Source: Crocinitomicaceae bacterium (GTDB lineage Bacteria > Bacteroidota > Bacteroidia > Flavobacteriales_D > Crocinitomicaceae). From it: a stretch of 64,000 bases of DNA. Location: positions 152,921 to 216,920 of the forward strand of contig JAJTCM010000005.1 of assembly GCA_021325675.1 (NCBI GenBank). Direction: 5' to 3'. The translations under genes and the position numbers were made by a program. How positions within the stretch are numbered: the first letter of the stretch is position 1; every line of letters starts with the position of its first letter. Below the pieces are notes generated by a model. The model was not told the origin of the DNA. It searched no databases and saw only the letters and a list, made by a program, of their open reading frames with translations. Below, piece by piece: positions 28,090 to 37,642 of the stretch.

Positions 28090-29195
28090 TTTTCGAGTAA
28101 AATTTGGGCTACATATTCTATTTCTTCATTGGCCAAGCCTAAGCCACTCGGCAGGTAAAAGCCATTCCGGGCGATTTTTTCGGCATTCGGATAAGATTCA
28201 CCCTGGAAAAGCCCCATTTTCTGAAAAACCGGCTGTTCGTGCATACACCAGAAAAAAGGACGTGTCCCGATTTGATTTTCAGTTAATTTCCGGACTGTTT
28301 CCTCTTGTAACTGCTCGGTTTCGGCCACTAAAGCAAAAACCCAATAGCAATTTTCCGCGAAATCCGTTTTTGCTGCGGGCAATTGAAAGCCTGTCAAATT
28401 TTGCAGTAAATCCCGGTATCTTTTCCCGATCTCTATTTTTCGCTGCAGGTGATCGTCTATTTTTTCCAGCTGCGCCAGGCCAACTGCTGCCTGCAGGTTT
28501 GTCATGCGGTAATTCCAACCGATCTCTTCGTGAACAAAACGACGGCCTTTTGGCTCAAAAGCTAGGTTACGCAGCTTTTTGCATCTCTCAGCCAGTTGTT
28601 CGTCGTTGCAAACGATCATTCCTCCTTCCCCGGTAGTGATGAGCTTATTGGGATAAAAACTGAAAATACTGATATCTCCAAAACTGCCGCATTTTCTTCC
28701 TTTGTACATTTGTCCGTGCATTTCAGCGGCATCTTCGATCAGCAGTAAGCTGTATTTGCGGCACAATTCCAAAACCGGGTCCATATCTACAGGCAAGCCG
28801 TAAATGTGAACAACTAAAACTGCTTTGGTGCGCCCGGTAATTTTCGCTTCGATCTGCTGCACGTCCATGTTCCAGGTATCCGCTTCACAATCCACCAAAA
28901 CGGGTTTTGCGCCAGCCGTTACAACAGATTGCGCCGGGCTGATGATCGTAAAAGCAGGCATAATCACCTCATCTCCCGCACCTATTCCCAAAGCTTTCAC
29001 GGCGATATCAAGCGCCGCCGAGCCGTTGGAAACCGCAATTCCATGCTCCCGGTCAGTGTAGGCCGCAAATTGCTCCTCAAAACGGCGAATGAAAGGACCC
29101 TCGGATGAAATCCAGCCGGTTTCAATGCATTCCGTGAGGTATTTCAGTTCGTTTCCGGAAAGTAAAGGCGTATTAACGGGAATTGCTTTTTTCAT
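28086..29195 (-). CDS. DegT/DnrJ/EryC1/StrS sugar aminotransferase
   Basis: The 369-residue PLP enzyme shows the family signature with the cofactor Lys in 'FSFYPNKLITTGEGG' (near residue 180), 'GSAALDIAVKALGIGAGDEV' near residue 50 and 'LLIEDAAEMHG' near residue 150. Such enzymes turn a keto sugar nucleotide into an amino sugar. The reading frame extends to 29234, but the ATG at 29195 makes an ATGA overlap with the upstream methyltransferase. PorR of Porphyromonas gingivalis, needed for the LPS that anchors T9SS cargo, belongs to the same family; orthology is not shown here. Confidence 0.92.
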   Translation of the reverse strand: MKKAIPVNTPLLSGNELKYLTECIETGWISSEGPFIRRFEEQFAAYTDREHGIAVSNGSAALDIAVKALGIGAGDEVIMPAFTIISPAQSVVTAGAKPVLVDCEADTWNMDVQQIEAKITGRTKAVLVVHIYGLPVDMDPVLELCRKYSLLLIEDAAEMHGQMYKGRKCGSFGDISIFSFYPNKLITTGEGGMIVCNDEQLAERCKKLRNLAFEPKGRRFVHEEIGWNYRMTNLQAAVGLAQLEKIDDHLQRKIEIGKRYRDLLQNLTGFQLPAAKTDFAENCYWVFALVAETEQLQEETVRKLTENQIGTRPFFWCMHEQPVFQKMGLFQGESYPNAEKIARNGFYLPSGLGLANEEIEYVAQILLEK

Positions 29196-29953
29196 AATTC
29201 TTTTATTTTTTGCAGCACAAAACATACTGCCCAACTATCCAAACCGGCTGCCTTTCCACTGAGAAATTCTTCTGTTTTTACGACCCGAAAACCTGTCAGC
29301 GAAGCCAGCAGCTCCATTTCCGGAATGCCAAAATGCCGCATCAGGTGATTTTCGTTCAGCGTTTCTTGTTTATGCGTCAGCTTATCTTCAATCCGCACTT
29401 CGAACTGTACGTTGACCGTGTTTTTTTCCAAATCCATGACAGATTTTGAAAGCCGTTCTACCTTCAGCTCTTCGTTTTCAAAATCTTTGGTGCGTTTTTC
29501 AGGCTTCAGGTTATACACGCCGGGCGTAAACCAGCAATCGAAGAGGAAAATCCCGTCTTTTTCCAAATGGCTGTTTACCGATCTGAAGCAACTGAGAACG
29601 TCTTCCGTTTCCGTTAAATAACTGATGACGTGGAAAAGCGAGACGGCGCAGTCAAATTTTCGATCCAGGCGAAAAGTAGTGATGTTGCCTTCCAGGGCTT
29701 CGAAACCCGGGATCATTTTATTTTTTGCTTCACGGATCATCTCCGGACTGCGGTCGATACCCGTAATTTGAAATCCTTTTTCAGCAAAAAAACGGGCGTG
29801 TGCCCCACTTCCACAGCCTAATTCGAGAATGGATTTAATAGTGGGGTTGATTGCCTGCACGGTTTTCAGCACATAATCCACCTCCTCCCGGTAAGGCTTA
29901 TCGCGGTAAAGCAAATCGTAGTAGCGGCTGTATAGCTGAAAATTCCCGGTCAT
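29192..29953 (-). CDS. SAM-dependent methyltransferase
   Basis: The 253-residue protein is a class I methyltransferase with motif I 'ILELGCGSGAHARFFAEKGF' near residue 43 and the following acidic residue in 'TGIDRSPEMI'. A hydrophobic 'CAVSLFHVISYL' motif follows near residue 110. Similar genes in O-antigen clusters methylate amino sugars at N, or sugar hydroxyls. It sits between the aminotransferase and a small cupin protein, which suits N-methylation of a newly made amino sugar, though the substrate is inferred. A TTG at 29956 is a weaker start; the ATG at 29953 overlaps the upstream TGA. Confidence 0.87.
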   Translation of the reverse strand: MTGNFQLYSRYYDLLYRDKPYREEVDYVLKTVQAINPTIKSILELGCGSGAHARFFAEKGFQITGIDRSPEMIREAKNKMIPGFEALEGNITTFRLDRKFDCAVSLFHVISYLTETEDVLSCFRSVNSHLEKDGIFLFDCWFTPGVYNLKPEKRTKDFENEELKVERLSKSVMDLEKNTVNVQFEVRIEDKLTHKQETLNENHLMRHFGIPEMELLASLTGFRVVKTEEFLSGKAAGLDSWAVCFVLQKIKEL

Positions 29954-30381
29954 CAATCCAATTTTACCTGTTCGTCTTTTACCGCTTCAAAGCGCACTTT
30001 ATCACGCTCGCCGTTGTAAGGGCCTTGTTTCACTTCAATAATTTCCGATTGTTCCAGCATTTTAAAGCCGTGGCCGCCATCCGCCAGTAAAATAACGTCG
30101 CCTTTATCGAGGATCTTACTTTGCAGGTATTGCTGTTCGTTATCGTAAAAATCCACGCGAACCCGGCCGCTTTTGATGAAAAGCACTTCCTGCGTCAGGT
30201 GCACTGCCCTCGGGATAATGTGGTGACGGTGAGGCTCAATTACATGACCTTCCGGCCGCTGCATATAGCCCAGCTGCTGCGAAGAATCGTCGCCGGTAAA
30301 AAACTCGATCCCATCCTTCCGGTAAGAAGAGCGGATGATGATGGCGAGCTCCAGCCCATTATGTTCAATGCGTTCAATCAT
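29953..30381 (-). CDS. Small cupin-like protein of the glycan operon
   Basis: The 142-residue product has a beta-rich cupin pattern: 'PEGHVIEPHRHHIIPRAVH' (residues about 43-61) supplies several His ligands, followed by 'EVLFIKSGRVRVDFYD', 'LDKGDVILLADGGHGF' and a C-terminal 'VKQGPY'. Related small cupins occur in sugar-modification clusters as isomerases or epimerases. The exact reaction cannot be assigned. ATGA and TGATG overlaps tie it to the glycosyltransferase upstream and the methyltransferase downstream. Confidence 0.75.
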   Translation of the reverse strand: MIERIEHNGLELAIIIRSSYRKDGIEFFTGDDSSQQLGYMQRPEGHVIEPHRHHIIPRAVHLTQEVLFIKSGRVRVDFYDNEQQYLQSKILDKGDVILLADGGHGFKMLEQSEIIEVKQGPYNGERDKVRFEAVKDEQVKLD

Positions 30382-31379
30382 TCCGGTAATTTATAATCCA
30401 GGTAATCCGCTTTCAGCACCCAGTTCCTCACTTTTTCATTTTCTGAAAAAAGACGCTGGTGAAATACGAAGCCTTCCTGCTCTTTGCGGTCCAGGTCCTC
30501 GCGTTTTTTCCGGATATCCAAAGGTAAGTTATTTTGCTTATTCTGAAACACGATCTTCCTGAGCTTGCGTTTGATTTTTTTAGCCAGGCCCACATGTTGC
30601 GTAACCTCCTCTTCCTCCGACCGAAGCGCAGTGAACGAGTTGGCCACGCCCTGGTAAAAAGCACGCTTTTCAAAATAGCTGTCAGTCATACGCGAAGCCG
30701 GTACAGCGTGAAACAGCTTTACTTCCGGGTTGTACAGCGCTTTTTTGTGTTTCTTTTTTGCTTTCAGGGAAAGCCCGGTTTCGCCGTCGCCCTGGTATTT
30801 CTGCAATTTTTCGGGCATATTGTCCGGGTGAAAGCCTCTCAGCTCAAGCAAAGTATCCCGGCGGATCGTAAAATTGAGCCCCCAAACGAAAACCGGGTCT
30901 ATTTCCTTTTCTTCAGGGCCAAAATCAAGCAGGCTCAGCCATCCGCAATGTTTTCCGTTGAAATCGTTGGTCCAGAAATGGGACAGCCATTCCGGCGGAT
31001 GGCTTTCATATTCAGGTAAATTCGGCCCCGTAAGCAAATCAATATCCGGACGGTTTTGCATCACCTCCAGGATGGCATTCAGCCAGCTTCCGGAAACGCG
31101 GACATCGTCATCAATGAAGGTCAAAACATCGCCTTTTGCCAGTTGCAAGCCGACATGTCTCCCGGTCAACAAACCCGGCTCAGGGGCAAAAACATAATGC
31201 AAATCAAGATCTGCTGTCCGGCTGAAATCGTTCACTATTTCCTTCGTATTGTCCGTTGAGCCGTTATCCACCACGATCACTTCAAAGGAAGCACGCCCGG
31301 TTTTGAGCGCATTAATGCTCTCCAGTGTTTTGAGCAGGGAAGCAGCGCGGTTGACCGTAGGAATGATGATGGATACCAT
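30378..31379 (-). CDS. Glycosyltransferase family 2 protein
   Basis: The 333-residue protein has the GT-A signatures 'VSIIIPTVNRAASLLKTLES' at its start, 'VVDNGSTDNT' near residue 38 and the DxD-type 'TFIDDDVRV' near residue 90. The frame reaches 31415, but the ATG at 31379 starts right at the family's first strand and lies 5 nt after the preceding stop. An ATGA overlap links it to the cupin gene downstream. Donor and acceptor are not known. Confidence 0.9.
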   Translation of the reverse strand: MVSIIIPTVNRAASLLKTLESINALKTGRASFEVIVVDNGSTDNTKEIVNDFSRTADLDLHYVFAPEPGLLTGRHVGLQLAKGDVLTFIDDDVRVSGSWLNAILEVMQNRPDIDLLTGPNLPEYESHPPEWLSHFWTNDFNGKHCGWLSLLDFGPEEKEIDPVFVWGLNFTIRRDTLLELRGFHPDNMPEKLQKYQGDGETGLSLKAKKKHKKALYNPEVKLFHAVPASRMTDSYFEKRAFYQGVANSFTALRSEEEEVTQHVGLAKKIKRKLRKIVFQNKQNNLPLDIRKKREDLDRKEQEGFVFHQRLFSENEKVRNWVLKADYLDYKLPE

Positions 31380-31384
31380 AAACA

Positions 31385-32506
31385 CTAAGATAAATAATTC
31401 TGATCTTTTAACCAAATTTCACAGGATTTCATGGCTTCTTCCACCGTAAAACGCGGTTTAAAACCCAACAAACGCTCAGCTTTGGAGATATCAATCACGC
31501 CGGTTGAAGCGTAGGCTTCCACGTCCCACGGATCCATCACAGGATACCGTTTTTCAATGCGGGCGATAGCCATTTTTATCAGCTTGCGCGGCGCTTTTAA
31601 GAAATATTTGGTGTAGACAGGTGATTTTTCTGCCCGGAGATTAATTTTTTCCGTCAGTTCCCGGCGGCGTTTTTCAAGGTGAAGTTTGCGTTGCAGTGCA
31701 CGTTTTTTTCCAGGGCTGTCAACAGAGCTCACCGAAGCAAAGGCTTCCGTGTTTTTCCCCAGCATTTGAGCATAATATCCCCAGAAGTGTTTCCAGCTCA
31801 TTTTTGCTTTGTCAGTTACGAGAAAAACCTCGCCTGCTGCTTCTTTTTTGTGCGCAGCAAGGATACAGCAATCCACCACATGGTCCACATGCACGGCGTT
31901 GCAGCTCCCGTGGCCTTCGTCAACCAACAGGAAAGTATCGTTTTTCATTTGCTGAACGACATCAATCGTATAATATGGCGAACACGGTCCCCAAACGAAG
32001 GTCGGGCGGATCACCGCAGTTTCCATGTTATTCTCCCGGGTGAAATCCAGCAGCAGCTGTTCAGCTTCAATCTTCGTATCTGCATACGGGTTCCCCGTGA
32101 GCTTGTATGGCGCTTCTTCGTTCATCCCGTCTGGAATTAAAGCTCCGCTCACGACAACACTGCTCAGGTAAATCAAACGTTTTACTTTGTTTTCGCGGCA
32201 GGCTTCCAAAACGGCTTGCGTTCCGCCCACATTCACTGCGCGCGCTTCTTCCAGCGTTCCGCCAATTCCGACGCAGTGAAATACAAGATCCGCGTCTTTG
32301 GTCAGGCGGTTTACCAGTTTCTGATCGGTAATTTTTCCCTGTACCAAAGAAACATTGAGACGGGAAACCCAGGTCGCTTTCGCCCAGGAATTCACCAATA
32401 CGGTCACATCAGCGTGTTCCTCAAGCACCAAACGTTCCGCGAGCCGGCTCCCGATAAAACCCGTTCCGCCGGTAATGACTATTTTTTTATGCGCCAGCTC
32501 TCCCAT
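31385..32506 (-). CDS. NAD-dependent epimerase/dehydratase (extended SDR)
   Basis: The 373-residue protein has the NAD-binding motif 'ITGGTGFIGSRL' (about residues 11-22), 'VNVGGTQAVLEA' and the catalytic 'YADTK' (Tyr-x3-Lys, near residue 143). It acts on a nucleotide sugar or a lipid-linked sugar in the cytoplasm; the specific reaction is unclear. An extra C-terminal 80 residues rich in Lys and Arg ('RKLHLEKRRRELTEKI') sets it apart from the usual 310-residue enzymes. A TTG start at 32512 is possible; the ATG at 32506 is preferred. It precedes a glycosyltransferase by 5 nt. Confidence 0.85.
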   Translation of the reverse strand: MGELAHKKIVITGGTGFIGSRLAERLVLEEHADVTVLVNSWAKATWVSRLNVSLVQGKITDQKLVNRLTKDADLVFHCVGIGGTLEEARAVNVGGTQAVLEACRENKVKRLIYLSSVVVSGALIPDGMNEEAPYKLTGNPYADTKIEAEQLLLDFTRENNMETAVIRPTFVWGPCSPYYTIDVVQQMKNDTFLLVDEGHGSCNAVHVDHVVDCCILAAHKKEAAGEVFLVTDKAKMSWKHFWGYYAQMLGKNTEAFASVSSVDSPGKKRALQRKLHLEKRRRELTEKINLRAEKSPVYTKYFLKAPRKLIKMAIARIEKRYPVMDPWDVEAYASTGVIDISKAERLLGFKPRFTVEEAMKSCEIWLKDQNYLS

Positions 32507-32508
32507 AT

Positions 32509-33495
32509 TCAAAACGTTTGTCCCGGCAAAGGGGCTTTATTCGGTAAATCGCGTTCTTTTTTCATGCGGTAGCAGCTCTCAATCAGCTCGATTACAGCAG
32601 CGCCTTCTTCCAGCGTACACATGGGTTGAGTACCCGATTCTACCGCCCGGACAAAATCACGCAGCTGAATAGATGCAATTGTTGACCAATCATAAATTTC
32701 GCCTGCTTTTGCTTGTTTCGTTTCCCCGTTTAAAAAGTATCCGTTCATTTCAAAAATATCAAGCTCAGCTTGCTGCAATTCACTTTTTACTTCGATTTTG
32801 TTCGCTAAATTACACGTACGGCTGAGCCTGAAAAAAGCTGTTGCCCCGTTTTCAAAATGCATTTTCAGGCGCAGGTTGCTTTCCAGTCCGCCCAGGCTGT
32901 CATCTTCGTATTCAAACGAGCGCGGTTTCCCGAGACACCACAGGATAAAATCCAGTGAATGAATGCCTGCATCGAGAAAAACGCCTCCCGGAACGAGCTC
33001 TTTCCGGAAATTATAGCCTGAAACACTTTCCCAGGAAGCAGGTTCGCCTTCTTCAATAGTAAGATGCAAATTTGTTCCGAAAGAACCGCTTTGCAGGCTT
33101 TCACGAATTTCTCTCCGGTTAGGAAAAAAGCGGTAAGTATGACATAAAGCGGCTTTCACATTAGTTTCCCGCTGGATTTTCAGCAATTCTTCACATTCAG
33201 CAAAATTCAGGGCCAGGGGCTTTTCACACAGAACGTGTACACCGGCCAGCATGCAATCGCGGATAATTTCCAGGTGCAAATGCGGTGGCGTGGCAATGAT
33301 CGCCATGTTTGCAGCAGACAAAAATTCTTTGTAATCCCCGCCGGAGTGCTCCAGGCCGAACTTTTTCACCATTTTTTGGCATTGTTCCACATGCGGTTCG
33401 GCCAGGTAAACGGATTCTTTGCCAACAACTTCCAGTGAAGCCGGAATATGGAACATATCTGAAATTGCGCCGCCGCCGATAATCAGCACCTTCAT
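32509..33495 (-). CDS. Gfo/Idh/MocA-family oxidoreductase
   Basis: The 328-residue protein has an N-terminal NAD(P)-binding fold ('LIIGGGAISDMFHIP'), the family motif 'CEKPLALNFAECEELL' near residue 94 with its catalytic-region Lys, and a C-terminal beta-sheet domain with 'PGGVFLDAGIHSLDFILW' near residue 170, including the conserved His. These enzymes oxidise or reduce sugars; in glycan clusters they often act on nucleotide sugars before amination, as WlbA does. The gene overlaps the GT2 gene upstream by ATGA. Confidence 0.9.
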   Translation of the reverse strand: MKVLIIGGGAISDMFHIPASLEVVGKESVYLAEPHVEQCQKMVKKFGLEHSGGDYKEFLSAANMAIIATPPHLHLEIIRDCMLAGVHVLCEKPLALNFAECEELLKIQRETNVKAALCHTYRFFPNRREIRESLQSGSFGTNLHLTIEEGEPASWESVSGYNFRKELVPGGVFLDAGIHSLDFILWCLGKPRSFEYEDDSLGGLESNLRLKMHFENGATAFFRLSRTCNLANKIEVKSELQQAELDIFEMNGYFLNGETKQAKAGEIYDWSTIASIQLRDFVRAVESGTQPMCTLEEGAAVIELIESCYRMKKERDLPNKAPLPGQTF

Positions 33496-34415
33496 GAGAC
33501 CTTGTTTTTGGAAACGCGCTGCAAAACGAATTTCGGGTGATACAAAAACAAACGCACAAAGGTCGTCAGGGCCTTCATCGCGCTTTTATCCTTTTTATGA
33601 AATTTGGCAATCCGCAGGTAATGCCGCGCGATCAATTGGATAATCTGGCGATTGTATTTATAATCGAGGTAAGCGTTCACCTGCTTGTACATAAAAATCC
33701 TGTTCCGCTGTACACGTAAAAACGAATAATGCACCAGAGAGGAGCTCTGCGGATGATTGCGGTAAACACTTGTTATTTCATTGATAAATTTAGCTTTTCC
33801 ATATTTCGAAAGTATCATGTAAAGCGGGAAGTCGGTCACGCCGTCCACTTCGTAAAACCATTGCGGATACTTGTTCTGTAGGATATTCCGGAATACAAAC
33901 CCCGAAATATGCCCGGGTGACAAAGGCACGTTTTCTTTATGGAAATCATCATGGAGCAGCAATTCACCCGGGCCGGCAACGTCCCAAAGCTGTTTTTTGG
34001 CTACGGATTGCTCGCCGGTTTCTTCATTAAAAACATAGGAATTGGTGTAACAAGCCGTAAAATCAGTGTTTTCCTCCAAAAAAGAGACTTGTTTCTGCAA
34101 TTTCAGCGGATCGATCCAATAATCGTCGCCGTCACACACAGCTATGTATTTTCCATGGGCCTCGTTCAGCGAGCGGATGAAATTAGGCAGCATCCCGAGG
34201 TTTTTTTCCGCTTCGATGAGCCGGATTTTTCCAGGAAAGCGTTCCTGGTATTCTTTGATAATTTTTACAGTTCCATCCTGGCTGGCATCGTCGCAAATTA
34301 CGATTTCAAAGCTGTAAGCCGTTTCCTGCATCAGCCAGCTGTCTATTGCCCGGGCAATGTATTTTTCCAGGTTATAGGTCGTAGAACAAATGCTTATGAT
34401 CGGCGCTTCTGTCAT
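33492..34415 (-). CDS. Glycosyltransferase family 2 protein
   Basis: The 307-residue product has 'ISICSTTYNLEKYIARAIDS' at the N-terminus, 'VICDDASQDGT' near residue 40 and the 'VCDGDDYWIDP' DxD motif near residue 93. The strongly conserved 'DGDDYW' form marks the capsule-type GT2 branch. It lies 4 nt after the Wzt gene and overlaps the oxidoreductase gene by ATGA. It adds an unidentified sugar in the cytoplasm. Confidence 0.91.
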   Translation of the reverse strand: MTEAPIISICSTTYNLEKYIARAIDSWLMQETAYSFEIVICDDASQDGTVKIIKEYQERFPGKIRLIEAEKNLGMLPNFIRSLNEAHGKYIAVCDGDDYWIDPLKLQKQVSFLEENTDFTACYTNSYVFNEETGEQSVAKKQLWDVAGPGELLLHDDFHKENVPLSPGHISGFVFRNILQNKYPQWFYEVDGVTDFPLYMILSKYGKAKFINEITSVYRNHPQSSSLVHYSFLRVQRNRIFMYKQVNAYLDYKYNRQIIQLIARHYLRIAKFHKKDKSAMKALTTFVRLFLYHPKFVLQRVSKNKVS

Positions 34416-34419
34416 TGGT

Positions 34420-35712
34420 TCAGGCTTTTTTCCAGGTTAATACAGGCGCCAAAATACCATCCCGGCGTTCATACCACGTGGGAGAATCGCTCAGGCCGCC
34501 TTTGATGCTGAAACGCACGCTTACCGTTGATTTTTCGGGATGGATCAGCCACTCTTTCATCGTTAAAGAAGACGAAAGGCTTAAAATATACGATCCTTCA
34601 TTGAGAAAACGCGCCGGAATATCCATTGCCAGGGAATTTTCGCCCGTTTTGATTTCAGGCCATTCTCCCGGCGAAGTGTCGGAGTTCGTACTCGTAAAAA
34701 CCAGCTGTCCGTCGTCATTATACAACCAAAAACAGATTTCCAGGGAAGGATCCCATTTTTTGACCTCAAAATCGATCGTCACGCGTACCGGAAATTCATT
34801 GCTAAAGCTGTTCCGCTCACCATTTTGCAGCGATGCAGAAGCTACCTTCAGGCGTAAAGGCAGAAAATACGGGCTTTCGAACTGTTTCCCGGGGTTTTCC
34901 CAGCTTGTTTTAATTTCTTCCGAAGTATCAGACAAATAACGGTTGATCGCTTTCCGGACATCGTCTGTTTGCAGGGCCAGCTCTCCCTGTTCCAGCAAAA
35001 GCATGGAAGTGCACAACTGGGAAATCGCGCCCATGTTGTGGCTCACAAAAAGCACTGTTCTTCCCTCCTGCCGGGAAACATCGCCCATTTTACCCAGGCA
35101 TTTTTTCTGGAACTCGAAATCGCCGACAGCCAAAACCTCATCTACGATCAGGATTTCCGAATCGAGATGGGCGGCAACAGCAAAGGCCAGCCGCACGTAC
35201 ATTCCGGACGAATAACGTTTTACCGGCGTATCGATGTAGCGTTCAACTCCGCTGAAATCAATAATTTCATCGAGCTTGCGCTTGATTTCCGTTTTACGCA
35301 TTCCGAGAATGGCGCCGTTGAGAAAAATATTTTCGCGGCCGCTCAGCTCCGGGTGAAATCCCGTGCCCACTTCAAGCAAACTGGCAATGCGGCCTTTGAG
35401 GTAAATATTGCCCTGGCTCTGGCGTGTTACCCGGGATAAAATCTTGAGCAAGGTGCTTTTTCCTGCCCCGTTTTTCCCGATAATCCCGACCGCCTGGCCC
35501 TGGTTTATTTCAAAATTAATGTCTTTGAGACTGTAAACAATGTTGCTGCCTTTCTGCGCCCGGTCATTTTTTTCACCGATGATGAGAAAAGGGTCTTCCT
35601 TGCCGCGCATCCGCGAATACCAGCGGTGGAGATCCTGGCTGAATGTCCCCGTTCCGATTTGTCCCAACTGGTAAATCTTCGATAAATGTTCAACTTTAAT
35701 AGCCTTGCTCAT
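34420..35712 (-). CDS. wzt: Polysaccharide ABC exporter ATPase with carbohydrate-binding tail (Wzt)
   Basis: The 430-residue protein is the nucleotide-binding subunit of an O-antigen type exporter. It has Walker A 'GIIGKNGAGKSTLLK' (about residue 74), signature 'YSSGMYVRLAFAVA' (about 165) and Walker B 'EILIVDEVLAVGD' (about 187). Residues 285-420 form a beta-rich extension like the Wzt C-terminal domain that binds the chain end and decides which finished polymers are exported. It overlaps the permease gene by 4 nt. A chain terminator, usually a methylated or otherwise capped sugar, is expected to be made in the same operon. Confidence 0.95.
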   Translation of the reverse strand: MSKAIKVEHLSKIYQLGQIGTGTFSQDLHRWYSRMRGKEDPFLIIGEKNDRAQKGSNIVYSLKDINFEINQGQAVGIIGKNGAGKSTLLKILSRVTRQSQGNIYLKGRIASLLEVGTGFHPELSGRENIFLNGAILGMRKTEIKRKLDEIIDFSGVERYIDTPVKRYSSGMYVRLAFAVAAHLDSEILIVDEVLAVGDFEFQKKCLGKMGDVSRQEGRTVLFVSHNMGAISQLCTSMLLLEQGELALQTDDVRKAINRYLSDTSEEIKTSWENPGKQFESPYFLPLRLKVASASLQNGERNSFSNEFPVRVTIDFEVKKWDPSLEICFWLYNDDGQLVFTSTNSDTSPGEWPEIKTGENSLAMDIPARFLNEGSYILSLSSSLTMKEWLIHPEKSTVSVRFSIKGGLSDSPTWYERRDGILAPVLTWKKA

Positions 35713-36569
35713 ATCGAATCAGAGAATGATTTTTCTGCTTTATTGAAAATGATCATGCCGAAAAACAGCACAATAACCGTAAAACCAACTGAGCTGAGCA
35801 GGGAAAACAATTCCAGCTCGCCTTTGCCTAAAATCGCCAACCGCATGCCTTCAACAATCGGGGTGAGCGGGTTGTAGGCGATAAATGGACGTATGCTTTC
35901 CGGTGTGGCACTCAGCGGATAAATTACGGGGGTTGCATACATCAGCAGCTGCACGCCGAATGTCACGAGGTAGGCCAGGTCACGGTATTTCGTGGTGATC
36001 GACGTAATAATCAGTCCCAGCCCCAGGCTCAGCAAGGCCATCAGCAAAACGAGCGCCGGCAGAAGCAGCAAATAAGGTGTAATATGATATTCGTAGTCCG
36101 TCAGGATCACAAAATACAGGATCACTGCGGCCAGGAGTACAAACTGAACCCCGAAACGCACCAGGTTTCCGGTAATAATGCTTAGCGGCATCACCAGCCG
36201 CGGAAAATAAACTTTCCCCATGATGTGTGCGTTGTCTTTAAAAATCGTGGAAGTTTTGAGCAGGCATTCGGAAAAATAATTCCAGGAAATAATGCCTGTC
36301 ATGTAAAACAAAGCTTTCGGAAGCCCGTCCGTTCCAATCCCGGCAATCGTACCGAAAATCAGCATGTAGATCAGCGTCATGATGAGCGGCTGAATAAAAA
36401 ACCATAGCGGGCCGAGCACTGTTTGTTTGTAAAAAGAAATCACGTCGCGTTTCACCAGCAATACAAGCAGGTCACGGTATTCCCATACTTCGCGCAGCTT
36501 GAGTGAAAAAACCGGGCTTTCCGGACGGATCACCTGGTCCCAGTGTTCATATTCCTTTTCTTCAATCAT
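35709..36569 (-). CDS. wzm: Polysaccharide ABC exporter permease (Wzm)
   Basis: The 286-residue inner-membrane protein is an ABC-2 type permease with six predicted helices and the N-terminal amphipathic start 'LREVWEYRDLLVLLVKRDV'. The 'ITSITTKYRDLAYLVTFGVQ' region (near residue 205) is conserved in Wzm proteins. Together with Wzt it moves the undecaprenyl-linked glycan across the inner membrane. It overlaps both the fcl gene upstream and wzt downstream by 4 nt. Confidence 0.95.
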   Translation of the reverse strand: MIEEKEYEHWDQVIRPESPVFSLKLREVWEYRDLLVLLVKRDVISFYKQTVLGPLWFFIQPLIMTLIYMLIFGTIAGIGTDGLPKALFYMTGIISWNYFSECLLKTSTIFKDNAHIMGKVYFPRLVMPLSIITGNLVRFGVQFVLLAAVILYFVILTDYEYHITPYLLLLPALVLLMALLSLGLGLIITSITTKYRDLAYLVTFGVQLLMYATPVIYPLSATPESIRPFIAYNPLTPIVEGMRLAILGKGELELFSLLSSVGFTVIVLFFGMIIFNKAEKSFSDSI

Positions 36570-37642
36570 GCAGGTTGCAGGTAATCAATATAATTTTTAG
36601 CAATGGCGTCGCGCAAAGGCATCGGCTCATAAGGCGTGATCTGCTGAAACAGGGAAACGTCCAGGAGCTTCTGTCTCGTTCCGTCCAGGCCATTTTGGTC
36701 CCAGCTCAGCTCACCGCGAAAAGCTGTTATTTCCTGTACCAAAGCGGCCAGCTCACGGATAGTCAAATCTTTCCCGGAGCCAATGTTGATGTGTGTTTTT
36801 CCCCAGGCATCATACAATTGCTGTGCGTTGACCTTTTCAAATAAATCCAAACTCATGGCGGCAAAATCATCTACGTGCAGGAATTCCCGGCGGGCTTCGC
36901 CATTTCCCCACAAAGCAATCCGCACTTTGTCCCCTTCAGTGTAAATCCCGTAAGCGGCCAGAGCAGTTTTTACTTCATCGGCTGATGACGCAGAATCCAG
37001 GTTTTCGAGCGGGCTGCGTTTCAAATCTTCAGAAATGGCCTGCCAGTCTTCGTTCATCAGCGCTTTTCCAAGGTGCATTTTTCGCATTAAAGCAGGCAAA
37101 ACGTGTGATTTGCGCAGGTCGTAATTGTCATTCGGGCCAAACATATTTGTTGGCATGACGGAAATAAAATTGCTGCCGTATTGGCGGTAATAGTTTTCAC
37201 AGAGCTTGATACCGGCAATTTTGGCGATGGCGTACGGCTCGTTTGTTTTTTCCAGAACGCCTGTCAGCAGGCTGTCTTCGTCCAAAGGCTGGGCTGCATC
37301 TACAGGATAAATACAGGAGCTTCCTAAAAAGAGCAGTTTTTTCACTCCGTTCAGGCGCGCGGCCTGGATAACATTATTCTGGATCATGAGGTTTTCGTAA
37401 ATGAAATCCCCGCGATAGGTATTGTTGGCAAAAATCCCGCCAACCCGCGCCGCAGCAAGGATAACATATTCGGGCTTTTCGTCTTTGAAAAAATCCTCGG
37501 TTTCCTGCTGGCGCAAGAGGTCCAGCTCCGAAGAATCCCTTACCAGCAGCTGCTCAAATCCTTTTTGGCTGAGCAAACGGTAAAAGGCGGAACCAACCAT
37601 TCCTTTGTGGCCTGCAATGAAGATCCGGGACTGTTTATTCAT
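36566..37642 (-). CDS. fcl: GDP-L-fucose synthase
   Basis: Fcl (WcaG) performs the 3,5-epimerisation and NADPH reduction that turn GDP-4-keto-6-deoxy-mannose into GDP-L-fucose. The 358-residue protein has '[12 protein letters not shown]' (NADPH loop, residues 8-19), 'LGSSCIYP' with the catalytic Ser-Cys near residue 105, and '[15 protein letters not shown]' with Tyr-x3-Lys near residue 136. It is longer than usual (about 315): an insertion near residues 185-230 ('[20 protein letters not shown]') is seen in some Bacteroidota homologues. It overlaps gmd by 8 nt. Confidence 0.96.
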   Translation of the reverse strand: MNKQSRIFIAGHKGMVGSAFYRLLSQKGFEQLLVRDSSELDLLRQQETEDFFKDEKPEYVILAAARVGGIFANNTYRGDFIYENLMIQNNVIQAARLNGVKKLLFLGSSCIYPVDAAQPLDEDSLLTGVLEKTNEPYAIAKIAGIKLCENYYRQYGSNFISVMPTNMFGPNDNYDLRKSHVLPALMRKMHLGKALMNEDWQAISEDLKRSPLENLDSASSADEVKTALAAYGIYTEGDKVRIALWGNGEARREFLHVDDFAAMSLDLFEKVNAQQLYDAWGKTHINIGSGKDLTIRELAALVQEITAFRGELSWDQNGLDGTRQKLLDVSLFQQITPYEPMPLRDAIAKNYIDYLQPA